The translations under genes were made by a program, and so were the position numbers. The notes under the pieces were generated by a model. That model did not search any database. It had not been told where the DNA came from and worked only from the letters and a program-made list of their open reading frames with translations. From Granulicella sp. L46 (lineage in GTDB: Bacteria; Acidobacteriota; Terriglobia; Terriglobales; Acidobacteriaceae): a stretch of 64,000 bases of DNA. Positions within the stretch are counted from its first letter, which is position 1, and every line of letters begins with the position of its first letter. The DNA is taken from contig NZ_LMUT01000025.1 of assembly GCF_009765785.1 (NCBI RefSeq), positions 62,001 to 126,000 on the forward strand. Reading direction: 5' to 3'. Positions 1-9,174 of the stretch are shown one piece after another.

Positions 1-103
1 CGGCGTGCTCGGCGGCCGTTTCGCTGGCGCAGCCGGCGAGGTTAACCGTGAGAACAAGGAAAATACAGGCGACAAACACCAAGGGCAAACGACGCAGTCT
101 CAT
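1..103 (-). CDS. Lipoprotein, N-terminal part only (runs off window start)
   Basis: This gene runs leftward out of the window, so only about 34 residues are visible. An ATG at 101-103 is preceded on the minus strand by AAGGAAG, a good ribosome binding site. The peptide begins with a basic stretch (MRLRRLP), then a hydrophobic core, then a lipobox L-A-G-C with the cysteine at residue 25. That is a type II signal peptide, so the product should be a lipid-anchored envelope protein. It is divergent from the TldD-like pair across about 185 bases. Function cannot be told from the visible part. Confidence 0.7.
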   Translation of the reverse strand, partial: MRLRRLPLVFVACIFLVLTVNLAGCASETAAEHA

Positions 104-288
104 AGACTTCCTTGCTGAGAATTTCTGGTGGCTCAAGTCTGCACGTTTGTAGCCAAGCGGGCAAGCTTCCTCGTCTTAAGTAGTTGCGCCATGTGATGGC
201 GTGCGCATGAGCAGCAAATGCGGGCAATTCGATACACTCAAAGCATATCGCGCTCCATGATCCGCACAGACTGGAAGTTGACCACTCC

Positions 289-2127
289 TTGACCTCACCC
301 GATTCGCCCCGCCCCGTTGTTGCCCGCTTCGATTCCGTCCAAACGATACTTCGTCACACTCTGGTCGCCAGCCTGTGCGCGCCGGCGTTTGCACTGGTTC
401 CACCGGTGTCGGCCCAGGACGCGACTCCCGCTCAAAGCGCGACCGCTGCGCAGCAACCGCCGCTGATGGATGCGATGGCAACGGAGCTGCATCGCGCGAT
501 CGCCGAGCTTGGGAGTGCAATTGAACCGGTGGCATCTACCAAAGAGAAAATCCCGCCGCAGAAGCCGTACTTCATCAGCTACTCGGTGGCGGATGCGGAG
601 AGTGTCACGATCACGTCGCAGTATGGGGCGATCATGAACTCGAACGAGACCCATGAGCGGACGGCGGATGTGCAGGTGCGGCTGGGATCGCCGGCGCAGG
701 ACAACACGCATGATGCGCACCGCACCAGCGCGCTCACGACGATGGCGCTGCCGTTGACCGACGATCGTGCGGCCATTGAGCGGACGCTTTGGTATGCAAC
801 CAATCGTGGTTATGGCAAGGCGCTGGATGCGCTGGAGAAGGTGAAAACGGAGCAGCAGGTGCGTGCGCGCGAAGAGGATTCGTCGCCTGACTTTACCGTG
901 GAACGGGCACATGTGGACATCCTGCCGACTCAGCCCCCGCTTACCGTGGATCGCAGCGCATGGGAGTCGCGGCTGCGAGAGATCTCCGGGGTTTTTCGCC
1001 AGTACCCAAATATTTTTTATGACACTGCAGTTTTGCAGGCCACCCACGAGACAGATTATTTTGTGTCGAGCGACGGGACGAGAGTAGCAGCGCCGAATCA
1101 TGTGGCGCGTTTGATCGTCGCGGCACGAACGCGCGCTTCGGACGGCATGGACATGTTCCGCGACGAGACGTTTGAGGCGGACTCAACGGGTCACTTGCCG
1201 AGTCAGGCAGAGGTGATGGCGAAGACCCAGGCGATGGCGAAGGGACTCAACGATCTGAGGACTGCGCCGATCACGGAGCCCTATAACGGACCGGCAATTC
1301 TCTCCGGGCGCGCCGCGGCAGTATTCTTTCACGAGGTGCTGGGGCATCGTCTGGAGGGTCAGCGGCAGCGCGGCGATGAAGAGGGCGAGACGTTTACCAA
1401 GCTGCTGGGTAAGCCGATTCTGCCTGACTTTCTTTCGGTTGCGGACGATCCTACGCTAACGCAGTACAACGGTGCTCCGCTGAGCGGGCACTATCTCTTT
1501 GACGACGAAGGCCAGCCGGCGCAACGAGTGCAGCTGGTTCAGGACGGCGTGCTGCAGACGTTCCTGATGTCGCGGCTACCGATCGCGGGATTCGCAAACT
1601 CCAATGGACATGGGCGCGCGGAAACGGGCAAGATGCCGACGGGGCGACAAGGAAATTTGATTGTGACGTCGACCAAGGCGGTGAGCGATGCAAAGCTGCG
1701 GCAAATGCTGAAGGAGGCGGCTCGCAAGCAGGGCAAGACCTACGGGCTGTACTTTGAGGACATCAGCTCGGGCTTTGCGGTAACGACGCGCCGCTCGCCA
1801 CAGGCGTTCCAGGTGATCCCGCTGGTGGTATATCGCGTGTATGTCGATGGAAGGCCGGACGAGCTGGTGCGCGGCGTGTCGATCGTGGGAACACCGCAGG
1901 CTGCGCTGCGCAGCATCGTCGCGACCGATGATCAGCCGCAGATCTTCAACGGGTTGTGTGGGGCGGAGTCGGGAACGATTCCGGTGAGTGCCGTGGCGCC
2001 GGCGATGCTGGTCTCGCAGATCGAGACGCAGCGCCAGGCGCAGGGAACAGCGCGGCCGCCGATCGTCCCGCCACCACCCCTGGATGAAGCGTCGAATATG
2101 ACGAGCTCGCCGAAGGGAGGCCGCTGA
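289..2127 (+). CDS. Exported TldD/PmbA-like metallopeptidase (catalytic member of a pair)
   Basis: The 612-residue protein belongs to the TldD/PmbA (TldE) family. Residues 348-353 read HEVLGH, followed by RLEG, which is the HExxxH zinc motif of TldD; it lies in a context (GPAILSGRAAAVFF) typical of the family. Unlike classical cytoplasmic TldD, the N-terminus has a hydrophobic segment ending in VSAQ near residue 43, a probable Sec signal peptide, so it should work outside the cytoplasm. The start is a TTG with a weak GGAAG upstream; no ATG precedes the signal peptide in frame. It overlaps the next gene by one base (TGATG), so the two are probably one operon and one complex. TldD/TldE act on peptides and microcin precursors; the substrate here is unknown. 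Confidence 0.85.
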   Translation: MTSPDSPRPVVARFDSVQTILRHTLVASLCAPAFALVPPVSAQDATPAQSATAAQQPPLMDAMATELHRAIAELGSAIEPVASTKEKIPPQKPYFISYSVADAESVTITSQYGAIMNSNETHERTADVQVRLGSPAQDNTHDAHRTSALTTMALPLTDDRAAIERTLWYATNRGYGKALDALEKVKTEQQVRAREEDSSPDFTVERAHVDILPTQPPLTVDRSAWESRLREISGVFRQYPNIFYDTAVLQATHETDYFVSSDGTRVAAPNHVARLIVAARTRASDGMDMFRDETFEADSTGHLPSQAEVMAKTQAMAKGLNDLRTAPITEPYNGPAILSGRAAAVFFHEVLGHRLEGQRQRGDEEGETFTKLLGKPILPDFLSVADDPTLTQYNGAPLSGHYLFDDEGQPAQRVQLVQDGVLQTFLMSRLPIAGFANSNGHGRAETGKMPTGRQGNLIVTSTKAVSDAKLRQMLKEAARKQGKTYGLYFEDISSGFAVTTRRSPQAFQVIPLVVYRVYVDGRPDELVRGVSIVGTPQAALRSIVATDDQPQIFNGLCGAESGTIPVSAVAPAMLVSQIETQRQAQGTARPPIVPPPPLDEASNMTSSPKGGR

Positions 2128-3767
2128 TGAAACTTCGCGCCCTGCTTCTTCTCCCTGTATTCAGTTCGTTTGCCTTGGCGGAAGTACCGCAGCCTGCAGA
2201 TCCGATTCTCACCGCCATGCAGCAGGAGTTGGCGCGCGAGAAATCGGACCTGGTGATTCCCGGCATGCTGCGGCCGTACTTCATCCAATATCGGCTGGAG
2301 GATATTCATACTTACGACGCGATCGCCAGCTACGGCGCGCTCACGCGCGAGAGCGAGAGCCATCAGCGCGTGGTGCGGGTGGAGGTGCGCATAGGCAGCG
2401 AGACTTCGGACTCGAGCTCTGCGCGCGGTGACGGATCGTTGGAGCTTGCTCCTGCGGATGGCGATCCAGCGGCGCTGAAGTACGCGTTATGGTCGGCGAC
2501 CGACGACGCCTACAAGAATGCGCTGCGCGCCTATGCGACCAAGCAGGCAACGCTGAAGACCTTCCAGAACGCACCTACCGCGAATGATTTTTCGCTGGCG
2601 AAAGCAGCGACGCTGGTTGAGCCGCTGGTAACCCTGACGCTGGACCGCGATGACTGGAAGCATCGGTTGATTGAAGCCAGTGGTCTCTTCGCGACGTCGC
2701 CTGAAACACGAAGCTTCGCCGAGGCGGTGCAGTACAGCTCGGCAAGCATCAGCGCGCTGGTGGTGAATCGCTACACCGTGAACACCGATGGAACGATGTT
2801 GCGGCGTGGATACTCTGGATATACCGAAGGAGTCAGCGTCGGCGGGCAGGCTGACGATGGGATGAACCTTGGCCGCAGCAACGGTTCGGTGGCAACCACG
2901 GCAGCTGGCCTCGAGAGCGACGCGGCCCTGAATAAGCGCGTGATCGACGACCTGATCAGCTTCGATGAACTGCGTCACGCGCCGATTGTCGATGCGGAGG
3001 ATTATCACGGCCCCGTGCTCTTCTCGGGCGATGCATCGGCGGAGGTTTTCAATCGCCTGTTCGTGCCGAGCGTTGAGGCGGATCGCCCTGATATCGGCAC
3101 GTCTGCGCGCACGCAGGGAGCCTATCAATCGAGTTATAAGACGCCCATTCTGCCGACGTTTCTTTCCGTGGTGGATGATCCTACGCTGCGCAGCTTTGAA
3201 GGCCATGCGCTGCTCGGCGCCTACAAGATCGACGATGAAGGCGTGCCGGTTGAGCCGGTGGATATCGTTGTCCACGGCAAGCTGATGAACTATCTGGTTG
3301 GCCGTCAGCCTGTGAAGGATTTCCCGGAGTCGAACGGTCACGGACGCGCCGCGTTAGGGCAGAGTGCTCATTCGCGCGCGGGTGTGATCATCATCAAGTC
3401 GTCCGAACCTCTATCCGCCGAAGCGTTGCGTGCCAAGCTGCTGGCACTCGCGAAAGAGCAGGGGCGTGACGTGTATTCGGTGGAGACGCTGGGAGGAGAG
3501 CTTGCGCCGCGGCTGCTATATCGCGTATCTCCGGACGGCAAGCGGACGCTGGTACGCGGTGCTGTGTTTGACGAACTCGATCAGCGCGCGATCCGCAGCG
3601 GTATTCTCGCTGCCGGCGGCAAGCCTTACATCGCGCAGCAGGTAGGCACCGTACCGGCGACTACGATTGCTCCGGAGTTGCTGTTCGCCGACATCACGGT
3701 GAAACGCGCCAATGAGGAGCAACAGAAGGTGCCGTACTACCCACCACCGGCGCTGCCTAAGGACTGA
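2127..3767 (+). CDS. Exported TldE/PmbA-like partner lacking the zinc motif
   Basis: This 546-residue paralogue of the preceding gene has the same overall layout, including a matching PILPTFLSVVDDPTL stretch and the SNGHGRA segment. The position corresponding to HExxxH reads GPVLFSGDASAEVFNRLF, with no His-Glu, so it should not bind zinc in the same way. That mirrors the TldD (active) and TldE/PmbA (inactive) pair, which form a heteromeric protease. A signal peptide is visible (MKLRALLLLPVFSSFALAE). The start is supported by GAAGGGAGG at 2112-2120 and by the one-base overlap with the upstream gene. The likely role is the structural half of an extracytoplasmic peptidase. Confidence 0.85.
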   Translation: MKLRALLLLPVFSSFALAEVPQPADPILTAMQQELAREKSDLVIPGMLRPYFIQYRLEDIHTYDAIASYGALTRESESHQRVVRVEVRIGSETSDSSSARGDGSLELAPADGDPAALKYALWSATDDAYKNALRAYATKQATLKTFQNAPTANDFSLAKAATLVEPLVTLTLDRDDWKHRLIEASGLFATSPETRSFAEAVQYSSASISALVVNRYTVNTDGTMLRRGYSGYTEGVSVGGQADDGMNLGRSNGSVATTAAGLESDAALNKRVIDDLISFDELRHAPIVDAEDYHGPVLFSGDASAEVFNRLFVPSVEADRPDIGTSARTQGAYQSSYKTPILPTFLSVVDDPTLRSFEGHALLGAYKIDDEGVPVEPVDIVVHGKLMNYLVGRQPVKDFPESNGHGRAALGQSAHSRAGVIIIKSSEPLSAEALRAKLLALAKEQGRDVYSVETLGGELAPRLLYRVSPDGKRTLVRGAVFDELDQRAIRSGILAAGGKPYIAQQVGTVPATTIAPELLFADITVKRANEEQQKVPYYPPPALPKD

Positions 3768-3770
3768 GCG

Positions 3771-4679
3771 TCAGTTGACGCGAACGAGGTATGGCACAAC
3801 CTGGGGCAGCGGTGTGCCGATCCAGTCTTTAATGGCGGCGGCCTCCGTGTGATCGTGCTTCACCGGATCGATGCGCACCCAGTAGCCGGTGGCGCTGGCG
3901 AACTCGATGACCCGGGAACCGGCGTAGCGGCGAGCAAGGGCGCTCTTGAGATCGAGCGCGTCCTGTTCGGTCGGGAATGCTCCGGTTTGCACGCACCACT
4001 TGGCTTCGACAGTGGGGGTGGAGGGCGCGAAGGCTTCGATGCGCACCTGCGCGACACCCATGCGATAGAGGTCAATTTTTTTAGCCGCGCTCTCGGAGAG
4101 GTCCAACACACGTCCATGCGAGAACGGTCCGCGATCGGTGATGCGCACCGTCACTGATTCGCCGTTTGCGAGGTTGGTGACGCGGGCAATGGTGCCGAGC
4201 GGAAGTGTCTTGTGTGCGGCAGTCATGCCCGTGCCATCGTAGGATGAGCCGTCCGCTGCGCGATGCCCGCTTGGTCCATACCAGCTCGCCATGCCTGTCT
4301 CAACAAACTCCGGGCGGCCCTGGGGTGCTGGGACCGGTTCGCGATCCCGGCGAGTCTCGTCGGGCCGGTTCGGGCGGGCTGAAGGTTGCGTGCGCAACGG
4401 CGGTGGGGCGGGCGCGTAGGCCTGGTGTTTTTGATGATGACAGCCTGTTGTGAGCGCCAACGCAACGAAGGTGGCTCCGGCGAACATGGGCCAACGCCGC
4501 GGAGGCGTCGAGCGTGGGTCGCTGTGGATGGCGATTCCTGGCACCCGTCGGTCTGCATCGACAGGCATCTGCTTGTTCGCAATGCTCGGCAGCTGTTTCT
4601 CCGCAATGCTCGGCAACGACGGGCCCCTTTCGCTGAAGATCCAACCTTCATGATTGGGTGCTGTTGATGCTTGAGTCAA
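3771..4679 (-). CDS. rlpA: RlpA-like lipoprotein with SPOR domain
   Basis: The middle of the protein (about residues 127-215) is a double-psi beta-barrel of the RlpA type: GMASWYGPSGHRAADG, then TAAHKTLPLGT and VRITDRGPF. RlpA proteins are lytic transglycosylases that cut denuded peptidoglycan at division sites. The last 75 residues form a SPOR-like domain (WCVQTGAFPTEQDA), which targets septal glycan. A lipobox LTTGC has its cysteine at residue 80. The longest reading starts at a TTG with no clear ribosome binding site. Starts at 4568 (M38) or 4487 (M65, directly before the lipoprotein signal) are equally possible; M65 fits a lipoprotein best. The gene converges with the TldE-like gene, the stops lying 3 bases apart. 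Confidence 0.85.
   Translation of the reverse strand: MTQASTAPNHEGWIFSERGPSLPSIAEKQLPSIANKQMPVDADRRVPGIAIHSDPRSTPPRRWPMFAGATFVALALTTGCHHQKHQAYAPAPPPLRTQPSARPNRPDETRRDREPVPAPQGRPEFVETGMASWYGPSGHRAADGSSYDGTGMTAAHKTLPLGTIARVTNLANGESVTVRITDRGPFSHGRVLDLSESAAKKIDLYRMGVAQVRIEAFAPSTPTVEAKWCVQTGAFPTEQDALDLKSALARRYAGSRVIEFASATGYWVRIDPVKHDHTEAAAIKDWIGTPLPQVVPYLVRVN
4578..4615. repeat. Two 24-bp-period tandem units in the rlpA 5' region
   Basis: The 14-mer CGCAATGCTCGGCA occurs at 4578-4591 and again at 4602-4615, a period of 24 bases. If translated in the rlpA frame it encodes two 8-residue units (LPSIAEKQ, LPSIANKQ). If the real rlpA start is at 4487 the repeat is non-coding leader. Confidence 0.6.
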
Positions 4680-4918
4680 CGTCGAGTGCCTAGCTGGTTA
4701 CTGGTGGCGAGAAGCGTTCAGGTGTAATTTCGCGAGGCCCGCGCGGGAAGTGACGACGATACCTGGCCGGATTCTTCGCTATAACTCTGAAGGATTTGAT
4801 TGCGTGAACAACCATGTGGCTCTAGTGTGCGTCCGTAGAAAGACGGCGTTTTATTCCTGAAGGCGCAGCGCGCTGAACGAGCGAAAACGCGGAAAAGAAC
4901 AGGGGTAGGGTAAGAGCG

Positions 4919-5803
4919 TTGAGCGCATCTATGCAGATAGACCACAGCAGAATTCAATGTTTGGGACCATTGAGGAAGAGAAGTTCGCGCGTGCAAAGGG
5001 CATTCGCGCTGCTTGGACCGTTGGCGTGTATGGTCGCCTGCTCGGCTGTGGCGCAGAGCGTGACGGCTCCTCCTGAAATAGCATTGGATGCTCCAGCGAT
5101 GTTGCATCCCACGCCTGCAGAGCCTTCTGTTCCTGAGATCGATGCGCCCCAACCACAACCAGCGGCCCTGGACCTTGCTGCCGATCCTGTTGATTTGTCC
5201 GATGCGATCCCTGTGGATCAGCCCGGAGGCTACCAGGTCGCGCCAATTCACAGGAAGTACATCATGCCGGATATGCGCGCTCAAACGCTGACGGCTCGCG
5301 ACAAGGTGATCATTGGTCTACAAGGCACCTATAGCCTCCAGAACTTTAGCGGAATTATTGTGGCGGCTGGATATGAGCAGTTACGTAATGGCCAGCCGAA
5401 CTACGGCACGGACAGCGGAGCCTTTGGCGAGCGGCTTGGCGCCGCCGCCATCCGTGGCACGTCGCAGGGCGTCTTCACCGACTCCGTCTTTGCGCCGCTG
5501 CTGCATGAGGATCCCCGATATTACGTGCAGGGAAAGCAGTACAGTTTCTTCCATCGTGCGTTGTATGCTGCGACGCGGCCGGTGATCACCCGTACCGACA
5601 GCGGGCGGCGAACAATCAATGCAGCTCAGTTGCTTGGCTATGCTGCATCGACGGCTCTGAATAATGCGTACTATCCTTCGTCCAATCGTAATGTGAAAGA
5701 CAATCTCGAGGCGTACGCCGGGTCGATCGCCGGGTCTGCGTTGAGCTCTCTGCTGGTCGAATTCACCGCAGATTTCTGGCACGCTCTCCATATTGGTCGA
5801 TAG
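4919..5803 (+). CDS. Exported protein of unknown function (acidobacterial conserved type)
   Basis: The 294-residue protein starts at TTG 4919 or, more likely, ATG 4931. A basic region and hydrophobic core end near VAQS, a Sec signal. A Pro-rich linker (residues about 45-105) precedes a conserved-looking C-terminal half with the segments FGERLGAAAIRGTSQGVFTD, LLHEDPRYYVQG, TRPVITRTDSGRRTINAAQL and NNAYYPSSNR. I recognise this as a layout common in acidobacterial exported proteins but know no function. It may be an outer-membrane or periplasmic protein, given the short alternating hydrophobic stretches. It is convergent with bamA, and the two share a strong terminator. Confidence 0.75.
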   Translation: MSASMQIDHSRIQCLGPLRKRSSRVQRAFALLGPLACMVACSAVAQSVTAPPEIALDAPAMLHPTPAEPSVPEIDAPQPQPAALDLAADPVDLSDAIPVDQPGGYQVAPIHRKYIMPDMRAQTLTARDKVIIGLQGTYSLQNFSGIIVAAGYEQLRNGQPNYGTDSGAFGERLGAAAIRGTSQGVFTDSVFAPLLHEDPRYYVQGKQYSFFHRALYAATRPVITRTDSGRRTINAAQLLGYAASTALNNAYYPSSNRNVKDNLEAYAGSIAGSALSSLLVEFTADFWHALHIGR

Positions 5804-5821
5804 ACATAGAGCGCAGGCACA

Positions 5822-5863
5822 AAAATATGGGTTGGCGAGATGATCTTCGCCAACCCATATTTT
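5822..5863. terminator. Bidirectional terminator between the unknown exported protein gene and bamA
   Basis: A perfect 17-bp inverted repeat (5822-5838 and 5847-5863) has an 8-base loop. The arms begin with AAAATATGGG and end with CCCATATTTT, so a U-tract follows the stem on either strand. It lies between two convergent genes and fits a two-way intrinsic terminator. Confidence 0.9.
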
Positions 5864-5897
5864 CTTTTCTGCTGCCGTTCGATTGCGGAACGGGTGA

Positions 5898-8800
5898 TTA
5901 GAACGAGGTGCTGATGGTCAGGCGGAACGTCTTGCGCGGCTCGCGCAGGACGTAGTCTGCTCCATAGAATTGCAGCGCTTGCTGGTAACTGAATGCCGCA
6001 GACTCGGGTGAAGTCGCGAACGGGAAGAAGTCCTTGAAGCAGGTGATCGCGGGACCAGTGCAAGCGGGTGCGCCGGGAGCAACGATCTCCTGGGGGAGGT
6101 CCTTGTAGAGGCGCAACGGGTTGTACGCGTAGTAGATCTGGAACGGGGCGTTGATGATCGGCATAACTATCTGCAGATACGCGCCAGTCGACATGCGTGG
6201 AACAAAGTTGGTTCCCGGGACAGTTTTCAGGTACTCCGAGAACGGCGGCAGCTGATAGCCTCCGACGCAGTTTCCGTTGATCACCTGCGGGCAACCGTAG
6301 AGCGGGCTGTTGACCGCCGAGATGCCCAATGGGCTCTCACGCAGCTGCGATGGCTCGAGGTTCATGATCATCCCGAAGTCCGTGAAGAACGCGAAGGTAA
6401 CCTGATCGACGATCGGGAAGCGGTACTCCAGGTTGGACGTCACCGAGGTATCGCCACCGATTGGTGCGAGGCGATAGATGGGCAGTGGGATCTGCACATT
6501 GCCCAGCGTTGGGTTGGTGGGATCGCGCGGGACAACGGTTCCGTCCGGGTTCGTCAGGTTGAACATGACCTTGGTCGGAAGGAAGGTGTAAGGGGAAATG
6601 GAGCGGATATCGAACCCGCGCAGATCGTTCTCGCCGCCGCCGTAGAGACGGGCGTACGGAGGTGCGACCTGGCCGCCATATCCAGCAATATTTGCTACCT
6701 GGACGCGATAGCCGAGGACGTTGTGGCCTTCCTTGTTGATCTTCAGGCCCTTCATCGGGAAGAACTGGCGCCAGGAGGCGCTGGGCGCGTAGTACTTGGT
6801 ATTGCCGCCGACACCCGCGAACTGGAAGGCAACACTCAGGTCCTTGCCGTTATGCGGTCCGATGGAGCGATCCAGGGTCGAGAAGCTGAAGCTTGGCGTC
6901 ACGATCGAGGTCACGATGCCGTTCAACGAGTTTGCGCCAGCAATGCCCGACCGGAACGCCAGGGTCTGGAAGACGCTCAGCGTGTTCTGGTTGAACGTCG
7001 TAATTCCAGAGCTGGACAGAGAGTAGGCAAGGCCGATACGCGCGACACCCGAACGACGGAACAGCTTGCGCAGTGCCTCGCTGGTGGAGATCGTCACGCC
7101 CTTTGACGACTGGTTGTAGTTGTTGAGAAGCGAATTCTGCGCGTTGGTCAGGTTGGCGCTTTGGCCGCTGGTGATCGCATAGCTCTTCGCTGGATTGAAG
7201 TCCGTCTTGCGATCGAACACCTGGATACCGAGCGAGACCGGCTTGTTGCGCAGGTAAGGTTCCGTGAATCCCAGGCTGATGTTGCGCGAGAGATCGCCGA
7301 TATTCGCGTTGACGCTCAGCGTTTCACCCAGACCGAGGAAGTTGTTGGTCTGATAGTTCAAGCCAAGGAACGAACCCGATAGGCCACTGACGCCACCGTT
7401 GATGCCGATGGAGTTTTTGCCCTTTTCGTGCAGCTTGATCAGCAGGTCGACGGTGCCGGCGTCCGCATTTTGCTGCGTTTCCACGTCCTGCTCGGCCTTC
7501 AGCGTATCGAAGTAGCTTAGCTGGTTCAAACGCAGCAGCGAGAGATCGACGAGCCGACTGTTGTAGACCTGGCCCTCTTCGATCAACAGCTCGCGGCGGA
7601 TAACGCGGTCGCGAGTAAGCGTGTTGCCGGTGAACTCGATGCGCGAGACATAAAACTGCTTACCCTCGTCGATATCGATGTCCAGGTACACAAGCTTCTT
7701 GGCCTCATCGGTCCGTGGGACCGGCGTCGGCACCATGTTGATGTATCCGCCTTCGCCGTAGGCTTTGCGCAGATTTTCAATGCCTTTGCCGAACATCCGC
7801 GCATTGAACCAGTCGCCGTCTTTCTGAGGGAACTGGGCACGGAGAGCCTTTACGTTTCTGTACGACTTGTTGCCGGTAAAGGTGATTCCGCCCAGGTGAT
7901 AACGCTCGCCCTCTTCAATCGGAATGACGATATCGACGCGCTTGCCGTGCGACGGATGCAGGGTCAAGGGGTTGATGCCGCCGGCGTTGCGAACGTTGGT
8001 CTGGGGCTCGCCCGTAAGAGCCTTGAAGTAGCCCTTGTCGCGGTAGGCTTCGCGTACCCGGTCCGCGTCTTCGTCCAGCTTGCTGGCGTCGAAGGTGCGC
8101 GGAAAGACGCTCTCGAGGATGATGGAGTGCGGAATGCCGATGGGCTTCAGGTTCTTCATCGCCGCCACCAGTTCACGGTGGGTCAGCGCATGGTTGCCGG
8201 TGAAGGCGATCTTGCCTACCTTGACCGTCGGACCTTCCTTGATGACAAACGTCAACGCGACGCGTGCCGGAGGAATGGTCTTGACTTCGGTGCGGATCAC
8301 GGCAAACTGGTGACCGTGCTCGCCGAGCATCTCCTGCAATACCACTTCGGCGCGCTTCACGCGGGTCTCGTCGAACTGGCTTTCGACGTTGAGGGAGACC
8401 TTTTCCTTCTTGAAGCGCTCCATCACGTCCGAAACGGAGACTGAGTTCAAGCCCTTGTAGTTGATCTCACTGATCGTAGGTTTTTCACGAACGTAGATCT
8501 CCAACTGGAGGCAGCCCTGGCCCGGAACTCTCTCGATGCGGACATTAACGAAGTAGCCAGTGTTCCAGAGCGAATTGTAATCACGCTCAACGACGGTCGG
8601 GTCGAACGGGTCGCCGGCGCGGCTAAACAGTCGCGCAACGATCGACTCTTTGGGGATGCGCCGGTTGCCGATCACTTGGATCGGGCACAGGACCTGTGGT
8701 GCCGCTTCCGCGGAGAACTGGGGCGTGGCCTGGACCTGCGCATCGGCGGTCGAGATCAGCGCTGGGACGGCAGACAAGCTCGCAACTATTACCAAGCTCG

Positions 8801-9092
8801 AAAAGCCCCAGCGGAGAACAGCGTTCAAGGTTGAGCGGTTCTGGCCAAAGCCAAGGATGCCCAATCGGCTCGAGCGCGTGCGCACAGGCTGGGTCGTACA
8901 CTTCAGGGAGCTTGCGCTCACTCGGATTCCGGTAAAGATAACCACACCCTCACTGCTCTTTGAATCTGTCAAAGCTTGTTGGATTCTGCTGTTGATTCCA
9001 GCCCTGCGGTACACGAAGGGAGAGCTTTGATTATAGGCGACTCGCGGCAACCCATGCGAACCTGCGGGCTGCCAAACTTGAGCTTTCGCCAT
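5898..9092 (-). CDS. bamA: Outer membrane protein assembly factor BamA
   Basis: BamA inserts beta-barrel proteins into the outer membrane. After a signal peptide (hydrophobic at about residues 91-118) come five POTRA-like repeats (about 135-545), seen as recurring I-x-(Y/F)-x-GN/GL segments such as IQVIGNRRI, INYKGLNSV, IAFTGNHAL, ITFTGNKSY and IEFTGNTLT. The C-terminal half is the barrel, with an (L)RGF motif in GGGENDLRGFDIRS and a terminal phenylalanine (ISTSF). At 1064 residues it is longer than usual because about 90 residues precede the signal peptide. The ATG at 9092 is the only ATG in that part; a GTG such as V58 or V70 may be the true start. It is on the same strand as the exosortase gene upstream, 82 bases apart. 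Confidence 0.93.
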   Translation of the reverse strand: MAKAQVWQPAGSHGLPRVAYNQSSPFVYRRAGINSRIQQALTDSKSSEGVVIFTGIRVSASSLKCTTQPVRTRSSRLGILGFGQNRSTLNAVLRWGFSSLVIVASLSAVPALISTADAQVQATPQFSAEAAPQVLCPIQVIGNRRIPKESIVARLFSRAGDPFDPTVVERDYNSLWNTGYFVNVRIERVPGQGCLQLEIYVREKPTISEINYKGLNSVSVSDVMERFKKEKVSLNVESQFDETRVKRAEVVLQEMLGEHGHQFAVIRTEVKTIPPARVALTFVIKEGPTVKVGKIAFTGNHALTHRELVAAMKNLKPIGIPHSIILESVFPRTFDASKLDEDADRVREAYRDKGYFKALTGEPQTNVRNAGGINPLTLHPSHGKRVDIVIPIEEGERYHLGGITFTGNKSYRNVKALRAQFPQKDGDWFNARMFGKGIENLRKAYGEGGYINMVPTPVPRTDEAKKLVYLDIDIDEGKQFYVSRIEFTGNTLTRDRVIRRELLIEEGQVYNSRLVDLSLLRLNQLSYFDTLKAEQDVETQQNADAGTVDLLIKLHEKGKNSIGINGGVSGLSGSFLGLNYQTNNFLGLGETLSVNANIGDLSRNISLGFTEPYLRNKPVSLGIQVFDRKTDFNPAKSYAITSGQSANLTNAQNSLLNNYNQSSKGVTISTSEALRKLFRRSGVARIGLAYSLSSSGITTFNQNTLSVFQTLAFRSGIAGANSLNGIVTSIVTPSFSFSTLDRSIGPHNGKDLSVAFQFAGVGGNTKYYAPSASWRQFFPMKGLKINKEGHNVLGYRVQVANIAGYGGQVAPPYARLYGGGENDLRGFDIRSISPYTFLPTKVMFNLTNPDGTVVPRDPTNPTLGNVQIPLPIYRLAPIGGDTSVTSNLEYRFPIVDQVTFAFFTDFGMIMNLEPSQLRESPLGISAVNSPLYGCPQVINGNCVGGYQLPPFSEYLKTVPGTNFVPRMSTGAYLQIVMPIINAPFQIYYAYNPLRLYKDLPQEIVAPGAPACTGPAITCFKDFFPFATSPESAAFSYQQALQFYGADYVLREPRKTFRLTISTSF

Positions 9093-9174
9093 TAATCGGT
9101 GATCTGCGAGCAGAAGTTTTCTCTGCTGGAACGGCAGAAAAGCCCTCCTGCGGCCTATCAGCTTCTACTTCGCA

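Noticed and set aside
42-227. 61-codon minus-strand frame at the window start
   Set aside because: It overlaps, in another frame, the lipoprotein start at 103, which has a ribosome binding site and lipobox.
5671-6294. Long minus-strand frame over the 3' end of bamA
   Set aside because: It is an alternate frame of bamA coding sequence and its composition is not protein-like.
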